The notes under the pieces are model-generated. The model worked only from the letters and a program-made list of their open reading frames with translations, had not been told where the DNA came from and made no database searches. From an uncultured Planctomycetia bacterium (GTDB lineage Bacteria > Planctomycetota > Phycisphaerae > FEN-1346 > JAACEH01), in NCBI GenBank assembly GCA_903929765.1, contig CAIYVX010000023.1, forward strand, positions 1 through 64,000: a stretch of DNA of 64,000 nucleotides, read 5' to 3'. The stretch's first letter is position 1, and every line of letters starts with the position of its first letter. Both the position numbers and the translations under genes were made by a program. Of this stretch, positions 8,517-17,283 are shown in pieces.

Positions 8517-10759
8517 AGGGCTGGCTGCCCGGCAGAGGACGGGGCCTGAGCGGTGCCACGTTCTGTGGCTGGGCGAATGGTGGACTTCTCCTGCAAGTCG
8601 AGGCCATCACGGAGTTGCCATCCCCCGCCGGTGAGCTGCTCACACCGCCAATTTCCGCGAACCGAGAAGGCCGCCCCATCCGTCAACGTGAAATGCAGGT
8701 GTGGTTGACCGCTGGCTCCTGAATTGCCGACCCGGGCTACGAGGTCGCCCGCCTTTACTCGCTGTCCCGCCTTGACGGCCGCGGAGCCTTTCCTTATGTG
8801 CGCGTAAAAGGCATAGATTCCGCCGCCGCAATCGAGCAACACCTGGTTCGCCTCATCGAATCGCCCTGGCTGTCCGGGCAGCAGATCGGCAAAGTTGTCG
8901 ATCACCCGGACGACCACGCCATCGGCCACGGCGTACAGCGGCTCATTCCAGCAGTAGAAGTCTTCCAGTGCAGCGCCCGAGCCTTTGTGGGTCTGGCCAT
9001 TGCGGCGGATCATCAGATCCCAGGCGAAAGCCGCACCGTGCTTCGCGCGATGATGGCATGTAGGATCCTCCGCCACATACCATTGACCGCGCATCGGAAG
9101 GTCGAAAGTGAATGGTGACGACCGCTTGGCGGCGAGCGTATACCACCAGTTCACGGCCCGGCGGTAGTCGGGATGGCTCAACTGACCGTACAGATCGTGG
9201 AGTACTTCGCGGAGCAGGAACTCGGCGCAGGGGGACAACTTCTGCTTCTCGCACCAGGTGGCGAGTTGGAACACCGCCTCGTGACGTCCCTCGTCTTCGC
9301 GCGCCGGCAACGCGCCGTATTTTTCGATAAACTCGGCGTGTGAGGCCTCCCACGGCACCGTCTTCCAGACATATTCCACTTGGGGATGGTCCGCGCCCGG
9401 CACCGAAAGCTTCCCCGCCTCCACCTTGGTCGGATGGAGGTAGGAGATGTGCGGGTACGGCAGAACCAGCGCGTCAACCTTGACGGGCCGATTCTCGGGG
9501 CATTCAGTTTGTCGCTTCTGGTACCCGTCATCGGCCGCGGGTTTTTCGGTGGCCGGCGGAGTTGCTGTTGAAGGCGCCGGGGCGACCGGCGGCCCGTTCC
9601 CGGCGGCCGGCTTGGCTGGTGGGTTTTGAGCCTGGCTCTGGACCCAGGCGAGAAACTCCTGTTCGAGTTTCGTGACCGTCGCGGGAAGTTTGTTGGTGGG
9701 GCCTTCTTTTTTGAGCCAGCCCGTCATGCCTTTGCCGGCCTTCTCGGCTTCGGCGATGGAAACGAAGAGCTTTTCGTTCCCGCTCCGTTCGATCATAAAA
9801 TCGGCAAGGGCCCGCAGTTGCCCGTAAAACTGGTCGGAGTCCCCTCCGGCGCTATTCTCCGTTCCCACGCCCACCTTCACGGTCACGGGAGAATCGCCGC
9901 TCATGGCCTCCTTGCAATCAGGATGGATCATGGTGAACAGTTTTTCCAAAGGGATGAACTGGTCGCGGTTCTTGGCAAAGGACCGATAGAACCCCTCGCG
10001 ACGGTTGGCGGTCATACGTTGGTTTTCCAGAAGGATGGCGGCCGTCTCATCCAGCCAGTCGGCGGCAGGGCCGCCATAGGAGGACGGTTTCGTTGCCCCC
10101 TGAAAGAGGAAGTCGGGCCAGAATCTGGCCACGAACCAGACGTGACCAAGTTCGTGGCCGAAAGCGTCAAAACCGTGGTGACTGAGGACGGCTTTGGCCT
10201 GTCTAATGGCTTCATCGGCCTGCGCCCCAACCATCTTGTCGATCTGTTCGTCGGTCAGATTGCCGCCGAATTGTTTGCGGACGGCCTCGCGGAGTTGCGC
10301 TCGGATCTGCTTTTCATCAATCGACTTGTCCACCTGGTCGGGGTTGACGAAGGGCAACAGCCAGGCGGCGCCGTACTGGCGCATCTTTCCTGGAAAATCA
10401 TCAGGGTATTTCTCGTTACCGGTGGGATTGAAGAAGATGCCGCGGCGGGGTTTCTCACCAAAGTACTTCTCGAAAAGCCGCGCCGCATCCTGCTCCGTTT
10501 CATACATGGTGGTGGCTTCTTTGGTGTCACTGGCGTAGATCCAACCGTACTCGTTTTCGTAACAACGCAGCGTGTCCCGCCAATGGAGTTGGGGGCGAGC
10601 CTGGCCGGTAAGTTCCTTGAGGCCTGGGCCTTGCAGGACCGCTGGTTGCGCCTGCTCTGCGCTAAGAGCAATAGTTGCCTGAACTTCGGTCTGGCCGCAC
10701 GATGTAGCCACCAGAAACAGGCTTGCAGCGGCCAACGAGTTCAACAGTCTCTTGTTCAT
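8507..10759 (-). CDS. Lipoprotein with HExxH-type and M23/LytM metallopeptidase domains
   Basis: The 750-residue protein starts with a lipoprotein signal (LFLVATSC, Cys about 21). Residues 60-380 form an unknown domain with HELGHVW at about 201-205, a zinc-binding HExxH motif, and a possible third ligand in DWLDETAA downstream. A Pro/Ala-rich linker spans about 385-425. The C-terminus is an M23/LytM fold: KHGAAFAWDL (His/Asp about 573-582), VADGVV, YAHI and PHLHF (His about 685-687), the residues that bind zinc in cell-wall endopeptidases. A role in envelope remodelling or proteolysis outside the cell is inferred. AAGGGAC precedes the ATG. Direct repeats on both sides suggest the gene moved as a cassette. 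Confidence 0.8.
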   Translation of the reverse strand: MNKRLLNSLAAASLFLVATSCGQTEVQATIALSAEQAQPAVLQGPGLKELTGQARPQLHWRDTLRCYENEYGWIYASDTKEATTMYETEQDAARLFEKYFGEKPRRGIFFNPTGNEKYPDDFPGKMRQYGAAWLLPFVNPDQVDKSIDEKQIRAQLREAVRKQFGGNLTDEQIDKMVGAQADEAIRQAKAVLSHHGFDAFGHELGHVWFVARFWPDFLFQGATKPSSYGGPAADWLDETAAILLENQRMTANRREGFYRSFAKNRDQFIPLEKLFTMIHPDCKEAMSGDSPVTVKVGVGTENSAGGDSDQFYGQLRALADFMIERSGNEKLFVSIAEAEKAGKGMTGWLKKEGPTNKLPATVTKLEQEFLAWVQSQAQNPPAKPAAGNGPPVAPAPSTATPPATEKPAADDGYQKRQTECPENRPVKVDALVLPYPHISYLHPTKVEAGKLSVPGADHPQVEYVWKTVPWEASHAEFIEKYGALPAREDEGRHEAVFQLATWCEKQKLSPCAEFLLREVLHDLYGQLSHPDYRRAVNWWYTLAAKRSSPFTFDLPMRGQWYVAEDPTCHHRAKHGAAFAWDLMIRRNGQTHKGSGAALEDFYCWNEPLYAVADGVVVRVIDNFADLLPGQPGRFDEANQVLLDCGGGIYAFYAHIRKGSAAVKAGQRVKAGDLVARVGNSGASGQPHLHFTLTDGAAFSVRGNWRCEQLTGGGWQLRDGLDLQEKSTIRPATERGTAQAPSSAGQPALQR

Positions 10760-11020
10760 TAAATGTCCCTTCTTAAGTGAAGGTGATTCATCGGTTCACC
10801 GCGAGGCCTCTTGCTCAGTTGCGGACCACCTCGGCCGCATGAATCACGGGCAAACGCGCCCAAGGACAAAGGCCTAACGACGCGCAAACCGAAGCCTGGC
10901 TAGCACGCTCCCCAGTGCCCTTAGTTAGTTTTAATTTTTTACCGCTTCACAGGAATTAATAATAACACGACCGCAGAAAAAATTCCACATGTCCTGGCCC
11001 GGCGTGGACTGGTTGGTGCG
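10760..11020. other. Gene-free stretch upstream of the metallopeptidase gene
   Basis: This stretch holds an RBS for the peptidase gene and an AT-rich patch with runs of T and A (about 10.93-10.98 kb), and runs into repeat copy B. No gene, tRNA or clear promoter could be identified. Confidence 0.5.
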
Positions 11021-11110
11021 GCGGGTGGCATGATCCATCTTTTCTAAATCGTGTGAGGCGACCATGGTTCCCCGATCCAGAGAGAGAGTGAAATGCGGCT
11101 GAACAGCAAC
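11021..11110. repeat. 90-bp direct repeat, copy B
   Basis: This copy matches copy A at 86 of 90 positions. The plus-strand frame that opens in copy A is closed here by TGA directly after the repeat (ATGCGGCTGAACAGCAAC then GGCTGA). On the minus strand the frame VAVQPHFTLSLDRGTMVASHDLEKMDHATRR runs through. Confidence 0.85.
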
Positions 11111-11190
11111 GGCTGAACCGGTGAACAGGGGAGCAGGCGACCGCAGGTGAGCAGCGAGTTGTCCTGACCGAGCAACCATCATTCCGCCAT

Positions 11191-11850
11191 TCACCGTGTC
11201 CGCCTGCTGGAGTTCAGTTGGCGGCGGGCGGCACGCAAGGCGGCCAGGGAGAAATCGGCGATGTGGGCGGCGATCTTATCGACGCCACTGGCGTCCAGCG
11301 TCGCCTCCGGGAATAGGCGGCGGAGTATTTCCTTGCCCTGTAAATAGAACAAGCATTGTGCCACGATGCTCATGGTCATCTGGGACACAAGTTGTTGCGA
11401 AGCGCGGGGACCCAGGATTTCGCGGACGATGGCCAGTTGGCAACGGTTGTGCGGCTCAATCAAGTCAGTCATGACGGCCTCCAGGGCCGCGGTGGGTTGA
11501 GCCAACTCGTGGCCGATGATGGTCCCTCGCCACGGCGGCAGGGCAGGATCGAAAATGTCCGTAATGATCCGGTTGATTAGCGCCCGCAGGCGGTCCTCGG
11601 GCGGACCCTCCATATCCTCGATGAGATGCGCCATGCTCCCGCAACTGAGAGCATGGCGAACCACGGCGGCATAGAGTTCGAACTTGTCATGGAAGTGATA
11701 GTTGACCGCGGCCTTGTTGGTGCCGGCCCGGTCCGTGATTTCCTGGAGCGTGGCCGCGTGCAGGCCGCGCTCGGCAAACACCTCCCCGGCGGCCTCGATC
11801 AGCTTGCGGCAGGTCTCCCTGGAAGACGCATTGTCTTTAACGTTGACCAT
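11191..11850 (-). CDS. TetR-family repressor, divergent from an RND efflux operon
   Basis: The 219-residue product has an N-terminal TetR helix-turn-helix (LIEAAGEVFAERGLHAATLQEI..RAGTNKAAVNYHFHDK) and a C-terminal effector domain of the CecR/DUF1956 type (LIEDMEGPPEDRLRALI, PHNRCQLAIVREIL). The start was set at the ATG preceded by AGGAGG; a longer frame upstream lacks an RBS. The gene faces away from the efflux genes, and a perfect inverted repeat lies in the gap. It most likely represses the pump and itself and is released by a drug or metabolite. Confidence 0.9.
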   Translation of the reverse strand: MVNVKDNASSRETCRKLIEAAGEVFAERGLHAATLQEITDRAGTNKAAVNYHFHDKFELYAAVVRHALSCGSMAHLIEDMEGPPEDRLRALINRIITDIFDPALPPWRGTIIGHELAQPTAALEAVMTDLIEPHNRCQLAIVREILGPRASQQLVSQMTMSIVAQCLFYLQGKEILRRLFPEATLDASGVDKIAAHIADFSLAALRAARRQLNSSRRTR

Positions 11851-11897
11851 GTCCGATTCCTCCTTCTGTGGGTGACAGTATAACCGCGCCCGCCACA

Positions 11898-11965
11898 TTA
11901 TTCAACCCTGTGTAACAATTTTCCTTGACATTTCTTCCAAACAGTTTAAATTTATGGTTGAATAA
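11898..11965 (+). promoter_or_regulatory. Efflux promoter bracketed by an inverted repeat (TetR operator candidate)
   Basis: TTATTCAACC (11898-11907) and GGTTGAATAA (11956-11965) are perfect inverted arms. Between them is TTGACA (11925-11930) with TAAATT 16 bases later, a usable sigma-70 promoter reading toward the adaptor gene. The arms are 48 bases apart, so they may be two half-sites or the ends of two operators. Confidence 0.6.
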
Positions 11966-12035
11966 ACGCGATTGATTTGGCCCCAAGCGTCCTGATGCGT
12001 AAAACCAAACCGTCTTGAAGTATCGGAGAGTGCCG

Positions 12036-13337
12036 ATGAATCGAATGACCTGGACACGGTATCTCGCAGCCGCCCTGGTTCTCGCCCTTCTCTTGCCCGG
12101 GTGCGATCACCAGCCGCCGCCTCTGCCGTCCTCGGCGCCGGTGGTGTCCACGATAACGGTACAGCCGCAGGAAGTGGTGTTGACCACCGAGTTGCCGGGG
12201 CGCACCTCGCCCTACCTCATTGCGGACATCCGGCCACAGGTTAACGGCTTGGTGCTGAAGCGACTCTTTACCGAAGGCGCTGACGTTCAGGCCGGCGAGG
12301 TGCTGTATGAACTCGACCCGGCGCCTTATAAGGCCGCACTGGACAATGCCGAGGCGAACCTCAATGTCATGCGGAAGAGCGCCGACCGGGCCCGAGCCGT
12401 CCTAGCGGCCAGTCAGGCCGGTGTAACGCGGCAGACGGCCACCCTGGCTTTCGCCAGGATCAACGGCAGGCGGATGGAGGAACTGTTCAAGGAGAAGACC
12501 GCCTCGGAGAGCGACCGCGACCAGGCGGTCACCACGGTCAAGGAGAACGAGGCCGCTCTTCAGGTGGATGAGGCCACGGTGGAGAGCGACCGACAGGCCA
12601 TCGCGGTAGCCGAAGCCGGCGTCAAGCAGGCCGAGGCTGCCGTGGAGACGGCCCGGATCAATCTGGGGTATACGAAGATCACCGCGCCCTTTGCCGGGCG
12701 CATCGGAAAATCCACGGTCACCAGTGGCGCCCTCGTGACCGCCTACCAGCCGGCGGCTCTGGCCACGATCCAGCAACTGGATCCCATTTACGTCGACGTT
12801 AGTCAGGCCAGCAGCGCACTGCTGAGCTTGAAACGCCGCCTGGAAGACGGGCGTCTCAACCACGATGGCGACCGGCAGAATATCGTTAACCTGATTCTGG
12901 AAGACGGCACGCCCTACGCGCTGGAAGGAACGCTGCAATTCCGCGACATCTCGGTGGATCAGACGACCGGGTCGGTCATTCTTAGGGTTGTCTTTACCAA
13001 TCCGCAGGGGGTGCTCCTGCCGGGCATGTTCGTCCGGGCGGTAGTGAAAGAAGGTGTGAACAAGCAGGCCATCCTGATTCCGCAACAGGCCGTATCGCGC
13101 AATCCCAAGGGCGATCCTCTGGCCATGATCGTCGACGCCGAAGGCAAGGTGGCGCTGCGTATGCTCACCCTGGACCGGGCGATCAAGGACCAATGGCTGG
13201 TCACGTCCGGTCTGGTTCCCGGAGATCACGTGATCGTCGAAGGGTTGCAACTTTTGCGGCCCGGCATGGCCGTAAAGGCCGCCCCCTTTGCGGCAGCTCC
13301 GGGTTCGGACACCAAATCTGGGAAGACGGTCCAGTAA
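12036..13337 (+). CDS. RND efflux periplasmic adaptor (MexA/AcrA type) lipoprotein
   Basis: The 433-residue protein begins with a lipoprotein signal (LALLLPGC). It has the membrane-fusion layout: a lipoyl half (PQVNGLVLKRLFTEGADVQAGEVLYELDP), a long helical hairpin (about residues 95-200), the second lipoyl half (YTKITAPFAGRIG) and beta-barrel and membrane-proximal domains ending in GLVPGDHVIVEGLQLLRPG. It links the inner-membrane pump to an outer-membrane channel. The ATG was chosen because GGAGAG lies seven bases upstream. The pump gene follows after 30 bases. Confidence 0.93.
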   Translation: MNRMTWTRYLAAALVLALLLPGCDHQPPPLPSSAPVVSTITVQPQEVVLTTELPGRTSPYLIADIRPQVNGLVLKRLFTEGADVQAGEVLYELDPAPYKAALDNAEANLNVMRKSADRARAVLAASQAGVTRQTATLAFARINGRRMEELFKEKTASESDRDQAVTTVKENEAALQVDEATVESDRQAIAVAEAGVKQAEAAVETARINLGYTKITAPFAGRIGKSTVTSGALVTAYQPAALATIQQLDPIYVDVSQASSALLSLKRRLEDGRLNHDGDRQNIVNLILEDGTPYALEGTLQFRDISVDQTTGSVILRVVFTNPQGVLLPGMFVRAVVKEGVNKQAILIPQQAVSRNPKGDPLAMIVDAEGKVALRMLTLDRAIKDQWLVTSGLVPGDHVIVEGLQLLRPGMAVKAAPFAAAPGSDTKSGKTVQ

Positions 13338-13367
13338 GCGGTCGGCACGCCTTGTTGGAGACACGAG

Positions 13368-16300
13368 ATGCTCTCGAAATTTTTTCTGGATCGTCCGGTT
13401 TTTTCCTGGGTCATCGCCATTATCCTGATGGTGGCGGGCGCTTTGGCCATCCACAGTCAGCCGATTTCGCAGTATCCGCCCATCGCGCCGCCGTCCATCG
13501 CCATTACCGCCTTTTATCCTGGGGCGTCGGCCGAGACGGTGGAAAACAGCGTGACCCAGATCATCGAGCAGAAGATGACCGGCTTCGACCGAATGCTATA
13601 CCTGTCCGGGACGAGCGATTCCTCCGGAGCGTCCCGCATTGAGCTGACCTTTGCCCCGGGGACCGACCCGGACCTGGCCTGGGCCCAGGTGCAGAACAAA
13701 CTTCAACTGGCCATGGCCAGCCTGCCGCAGGTGGTGCAACTCCAGGGCGTCCAGGTGAGCAAAAGCACGCGAAACTACTTGATGGTCGTGGGGCTGATTT
13801 CAGAAGACGGGAGCATGGATGGCAATGACTTGCGCGACTATGCCCAGTCCAGCCTGGAGAAGGTGCTTTCCCGGGTGCCGGGGGTGGGTGAAGTAGACGA
13901 ATTCGGCAGCCAGTATTCGATGCGCATCTGGCTGAATCCGGACAAGCTGACCGATTATCAGATGACCGTGCAGGATGTGATTACCGGGCTTCAGGCCTAC
14001 AACGTGGAAGTGTCCGCCGGCCAGTTCGGCGGCACGCCGGCCGAGCCAGGCCAGCGTCTGAACGCCTCCATCATCGTGCAGAGTCTGCTCAAGACCCCCG
14101 ATGAGTTTGCCGCCATTCCCCTGCGCACCAATCCCGACGGCTCCATTGTGCGGATCAAGGACGTGGGGCGGACGGAACTGGGCACGGAATCCTACGATGT
14201 CGAAGTTTTTCACAATGGCCGGCCCGCCGCCGGCATGGCCATCCGCCAGGCGGCCGGGGCCAATGCCCTGGACACCGCCAAGGCCATCCGGGCCAAATTG
14301 GACGAGATGAGTCAGTTCTTTCCTCCCGGCCTGAAGGTCGTCTATCCCTACGACACGACGCCCTTTATCACCGTGGCCATCGAAGAGGTGCTCAAGACTC
14401 TGTTGGAAGCCATCGTGCTGGTGTTCCTGGTGATGTATCTGTTCCTGGGCAATTTGCGGGCCACGTTGATTCCGACCATTGCCGTGCCCGTGGTGTTGCT
14501 GGGGACTTTCGCCGTGCTGGGGCTGTTCGGTTTTTCCATCAACATGCTGACCATGTTTGCGATGGTGCTGGCCATCGGTCTGCTGGTGGATGACGCCATC
14601 GTGGTGGTGGAAAACGTGGAACGGATCATGAGCGAGGAAGGCCTTTCACCCAAGGAAGCGACCAAAAAATCCATGAGCCAGATCACCAGCGCCCTGATCG
14701 GCATCGGGCTGGTGCTTTCGGCGGTCTTCGGTCCGATGGCGTTTTTTGCCGGTTCTACCGGGGTCATTTACCGTCAGTTTTCCGTCACGATCATCGCCGC
14801 GATGCTGCTTTCGGTGGTGGTGGCCCTGGTGCTGACACCGGTGCTGTGCGCCTCGTTCCTCAAGCCGGTGCCCAAGGGACATGAAGCGGCCGAGGGCGGG
14901 GTCTGGTTTCTGCGACCGTTCTTCCTTTGGTTTGACCGGTTGTTTGCGGGGGCGCGAAACCGGTATGTGCAACTGGTGGGCCGGTCACTTTCCAGGAAGA
15001 TCCGCTACGCGATCCTGTTTCTTCTGATCGTGGCGGCCATGAGTTACCTTTATAAGCAAATGCCCACGGCCTATCTTCCGGACGAAGATCAAGGCGTGCT
15101 GATTGTTCAGGCCATGCTGCCGGCCAACTCGACGCTGGAGCAGACCAAGAAGATAATGGCGCAGGTCAAAGAGCATTTTCTGGAACACGAGAAAGACGCC
15201 GTCGAATCCATCATGACGGCTTCCGGAATAAGCTTCTCGGGGAACGGCCAGAATGTGGGCATGGCCTTTGTCAAAATGAAGGATTGGAAGATCCGCAACC
15301 GCGCGGAGCTCAAGGTGGCCGCCGTGGCGGGCCGGGCGATGGGGGCCTTTTCCCAGATTCGCGGGGCCATGGTGTTTGCCTTTCCGCCGCCAGCGGTTGT
15401 GGAACTAGGCATGGCCAAGGGGTTCGATTTCCAGTTGCTGGATCGCGGCGGGCTGGGCCACGCCGGCCTGATGGTGGCCCGCAACCAACTCCTGGGCCTG
15501 GCCTCTCAGGATCCCACCATGACTAAGGTGCGGCCGAACGGTCTGGAAGACGTGCCCGAATACCGGGTGGACGTGGATTGGGAGAAAGCCGGCGCGTTAG
15601 GCGTCCCCATCACCTCGATCCACGAGACGATCTCCGCGGCTTTCGGCAGTGCGTATGTCAACGACTTCATTCAAGGCGGGCGCGTGAAACGGGTCTTTGC
15701 CCAGGCCGACGCGCCCTACCGCATGTTGCCCCAGGACCTGGATAAACTCTATGTTCGCAACAACACGGGCAAGATGGTGCCCTTTGCCGCCTTTGCCTCC
15801 GGGCACTGGACGTCCGGCTCGCCGAAGCTGGAGCGGTTCAACGGGTTCCCGTCCATAAACATTCTGGGTGAATCGGCGCCGGGGCGGAGTTCCGGCGAAG
15901 CGATGGCCGCGATGGAAGGTTTCGTGAAACAACTGCCGCAAGGGGTCGGTTTTGACTGGAACGGACTTTCCTACCAGGAACGGCAGGCCGGTTCGCAGAC
16001 GGCGCCCCTGTACGCCTTTTCCATCCTGGTGATCTTCCTCTGTCTGGCGGCCCTCTACGAGAGTTGGCCCGTTCCAATTTCGATTCTGCTGGTCCTGCCC
16101 TTGGGCGTCATCGGCGGCGTGCTGGGCTCGTCGTGGCGGGGGCTGCCCAACGACATTTATTTTCAGATCGGGCTGTTGACGACCCTCGGTCTGACCACTA
16201 AGAACGCCATCCTGATCGTTCAATTTGCCATGGCCCGGGTGGCCGAGGGGCAAGGACTGATCGAGGCGACCCTGGAGGGAGCCAAGCTGCGGCTGCGACC

Positions 16301-16550
16301 CATCGTCATGACCTCACTGGCCTTCGGTTTTGGCGTCATGCCGCTGGCTTTTGCGACCGGAGCCGGGGCCGGGGCCCAAAAAGCCATCGGCACCGCCGTG
16401 CTGGGCGGAGTCGTGACCTCCACCTTCCTGGTGACCATCTTTGCGCCGCTCTTCTTCGTGTTGATCGAGCAGACCTTTGGCAAACGCCGCAAGTCTCCAA
16501 CGGTCGAGAATGCCGTGAGCAATCCATCCGGGAATCAAGCAGATGAATAA
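13368..16550 (+). CDS. RND multidrug efflux permease, HAE1 (AcrB/MexB) family
   Basis: The 1060-residue length and order of segments match AcrB. The first transmembrane helix (FSWVIAIILMVAGALAI) is followed by the porter domain with SQYPPIAPPSIAITAFYPGASAETVE. The fourth helix carries the proton-relay pair in AIGLLVDDAIVVVENVER, and a second helix block near the C-terminus contains GLTTKNAILIVQFA and RLRPIVMTSLAFGFGVMPL. The pump exchanges protons for drugs, detergents or metabolites. Its stop codon overlaps the start of the truncated channel gene by eight bases, showing the original three-gene operon. Confidence 0.95.
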   Translation: MLSKFFLDRPVFSWVIAIILMVAGALAIHSQPISQYPPIAPPSIAITAFYPGASAETVENSVTQIIEQKMTGFDRMLYLSGTSDSSGASRIELTFAPGTDPDLAWAQVQNKLQLAMASLPQVVQLQGVQVSKSTRNYLMVVGLISEDGSMDGNDLRDYAQSSLEKVLSRVPGVGEVDEFGSQYSMRIWLNPDKLTDYQMTVQDVITGLQAYNVEVSAGQFGGTPAEPGQRLNASIIVQSLLKTPDEFAAIPLRTNPDGSIVRIKDVGRTELGTESYDVEVFHNGRPAAGMAIRQAAGANALDTAKAIRAKLDEMSQFFPPGLKVVYPYDTTPFITVAIEEVLKTLLEAIVLVFLVMYLFLGNLRATLIPTIAVPVVLLGTFAVLGLFGFSINMLTMFAMVLAIGLLVDDAIVVVENVERIMSEEGLSPKEATKKSMSQITSALIGIGLVLSAVFGPMAFFAGSTGVIYRQFSVTIIAAMLLSVVVALVLTPVLCASFLKPVPKGHEAAEGGVWFLRPFFLWFDRLFAGARNRYVQLVGRSLSRKIRYAILFLLIVAAMSYLYKQMPTAYLPDEDQGVLIVQAMLPANSTLEQTKKIMAQVKEHFLEHEKDAVESIMTASGISFSGNGQNVGMAFVKMKDWKIRNRAELKVAAVAGRAMGAFSQIRGAMVFAFPPPAVVELGMAKGFDFQLLDRGGLGHAGLMVARNQLLGLASQDPTMTKVRPNGLEDVPEYRVDVDWEKAGALGVPITSIHETISAAFGSAYVNDFIQGGRVKRVFAQADAPYRMLPQDLDKLYVRNNTGKMVPFAAFASGHWTSGSPKLERFNGFPSINILGESAPGRSSGEAMAAMEGFVKQLPQGVGFDWNGLSYQERQAGSQTAPLYAFSILVIFLCLAALYESWPVPISILLVLPLGVIGGVLGSSWRGLPNDIYFQIGLLTTLGLTTKNAILIVQFAMARVAEGQGLIEATLEGAKLRLRPIVMTSLAFGFGVMPLAFATGAGAGAQKAIGTAVLGGVVTSTFLVTIFAPLFFVLIEQTFGKRRKSPTVENAVSNPSGNQADE

Positions 16551-16736
16551 AAGCGTGTTTTCTCTACTGGCGGGAGTGGCCCTGGCCACGAGTGGCTGCA
16601 CCATGGCCCCGCAGTACAGTCGACCGCCGGCATGGTCGCCAAGGAATTCGCCTATGCGCTGGTCGCGTGTCTCGGCGTAAACGACACTATGAAGGTCGCG
16701 CTGATCAAGTGGCGCGTGCCTGCGGCCGTGGCTTAG
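16543..16736 (+). pseudogene. Truncated outer-membrane channel (OprM/TolC-like) gene
   Basis: The frame begins with a lipoprotein leader (MNKSVFSLLAGVALATSGC) followed by MAPQYSRPPA, the hallmark N-terminus of OprM-type channels. Sequence similarity ends there, and the frame stops at codon 46 (16680). From 16632 a different frame, ending at 16736, reads MVAKEFAYALVACLGVNDT and looks like the tail of an unrelated gene. The joint suggests a deletion or insertion that removed more than 400 codons of the channel. The pump would need another channel from elsewhere in the genome. Confidence 0.75.
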
Positions 16737-16846
16737 AAAGCGTCTAAACTCTCGCAAGCTTTTCTCGTTCCAAACGGTGACGTTCCAGATCGCACTTCTT
16801 CTGCCGATCTCCTACGTGACTACCCGTCGCCGGAACTGTGCCGACC

Positions 16847-16874
16847 TTGACATGGCCGCTCTTTGTCGTATACT
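16847..16874 (+). promoter_or_regulatory. Sigma-70 promoter of the arsR-reductase-ATPase operon
   Basis: TTGACA and TATACT are separated by 16 bases, one base short of ideal. Downstream is a direct repeat of GTCGTA that overlaps the -10 region and could be part of the regulator's own site. Confidence 0.75.
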
Positions 16875-16918
16875 GGAACAGTCGTAAGCTATCGACCTTT
16901 TGTCTGAAGGAGCAGGTT

Positions 16919-17251
16919 ATGTCATCCGCCCCAGCCCTCCTGCCGAACAGCATTCTGGTTCAGGCCACCGAGTGTCTCAAGGTCATGGCCCACCCGGTCC
17001 GCTTGCGGATCGTCGATATCCTGATGCAGGGCGAATTTCCGGTCCATGAAATTGCCGCTCTGTGCGAACTGCCGACGGCCCAGACGAGTGAGCACTTGCG
17101 ACTCCTGCAGGGCCGCGGGCTTCTGGCGGCCGACCGGCGAGGGCGCAACGTCTACTACAAGATTGCTAGCCCGCAACTGCCGGCGCTGGTGAACTGCATT
17201 CGTCATACGTGCGCTGGTGCAGCGCGGAAACCGAAGCGTACGGAACGTTGA
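16919..17251 (+). CDS. ArsR/SmtB-family regulator, probably of persulfide or metal stress genes
   Basis: The 110-residue protein has the ArsR winged helix: LKVMAHPVRLRIVDIL, then the recognition helix LPTAQTSEHLRLLQGRGLL and the wing RRGRNVYYKI. Cysteines occur in ALCELP and at the end (NCIRHTC), positions compatible with thiol or metal sensing as in BigR/SqrR-type persulfide sensors. It does not show the classic arsenic CxC loop. AAGGAGCAGG precedes the ATG. The next gene, 32 bases on, encodes a persulfide/CoA-disulfide reductase, which supports sulfur sensing, while the copper ATPase further on leaves metal sensing open. Confidence 0.88.
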   Translation: MSSAPALLPNSILVQATECLKVMAHPVRLRIVDILMQGEFPVHEIAALCELPTAQTSEHLRLLQGRGLLAADRRGRNVYYKIASPQLPALVNCIRHTCAGAARKPKRTER

Positions 17252-17283
17252 ACTGAAGCAAACCTGAAGTGGAGGAGGATGCA

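Noticed and set aside
12402-13454. A 350-codon minus-strand frame
   Set aside because: It is antisense to the RND adaptor and has no start signal.
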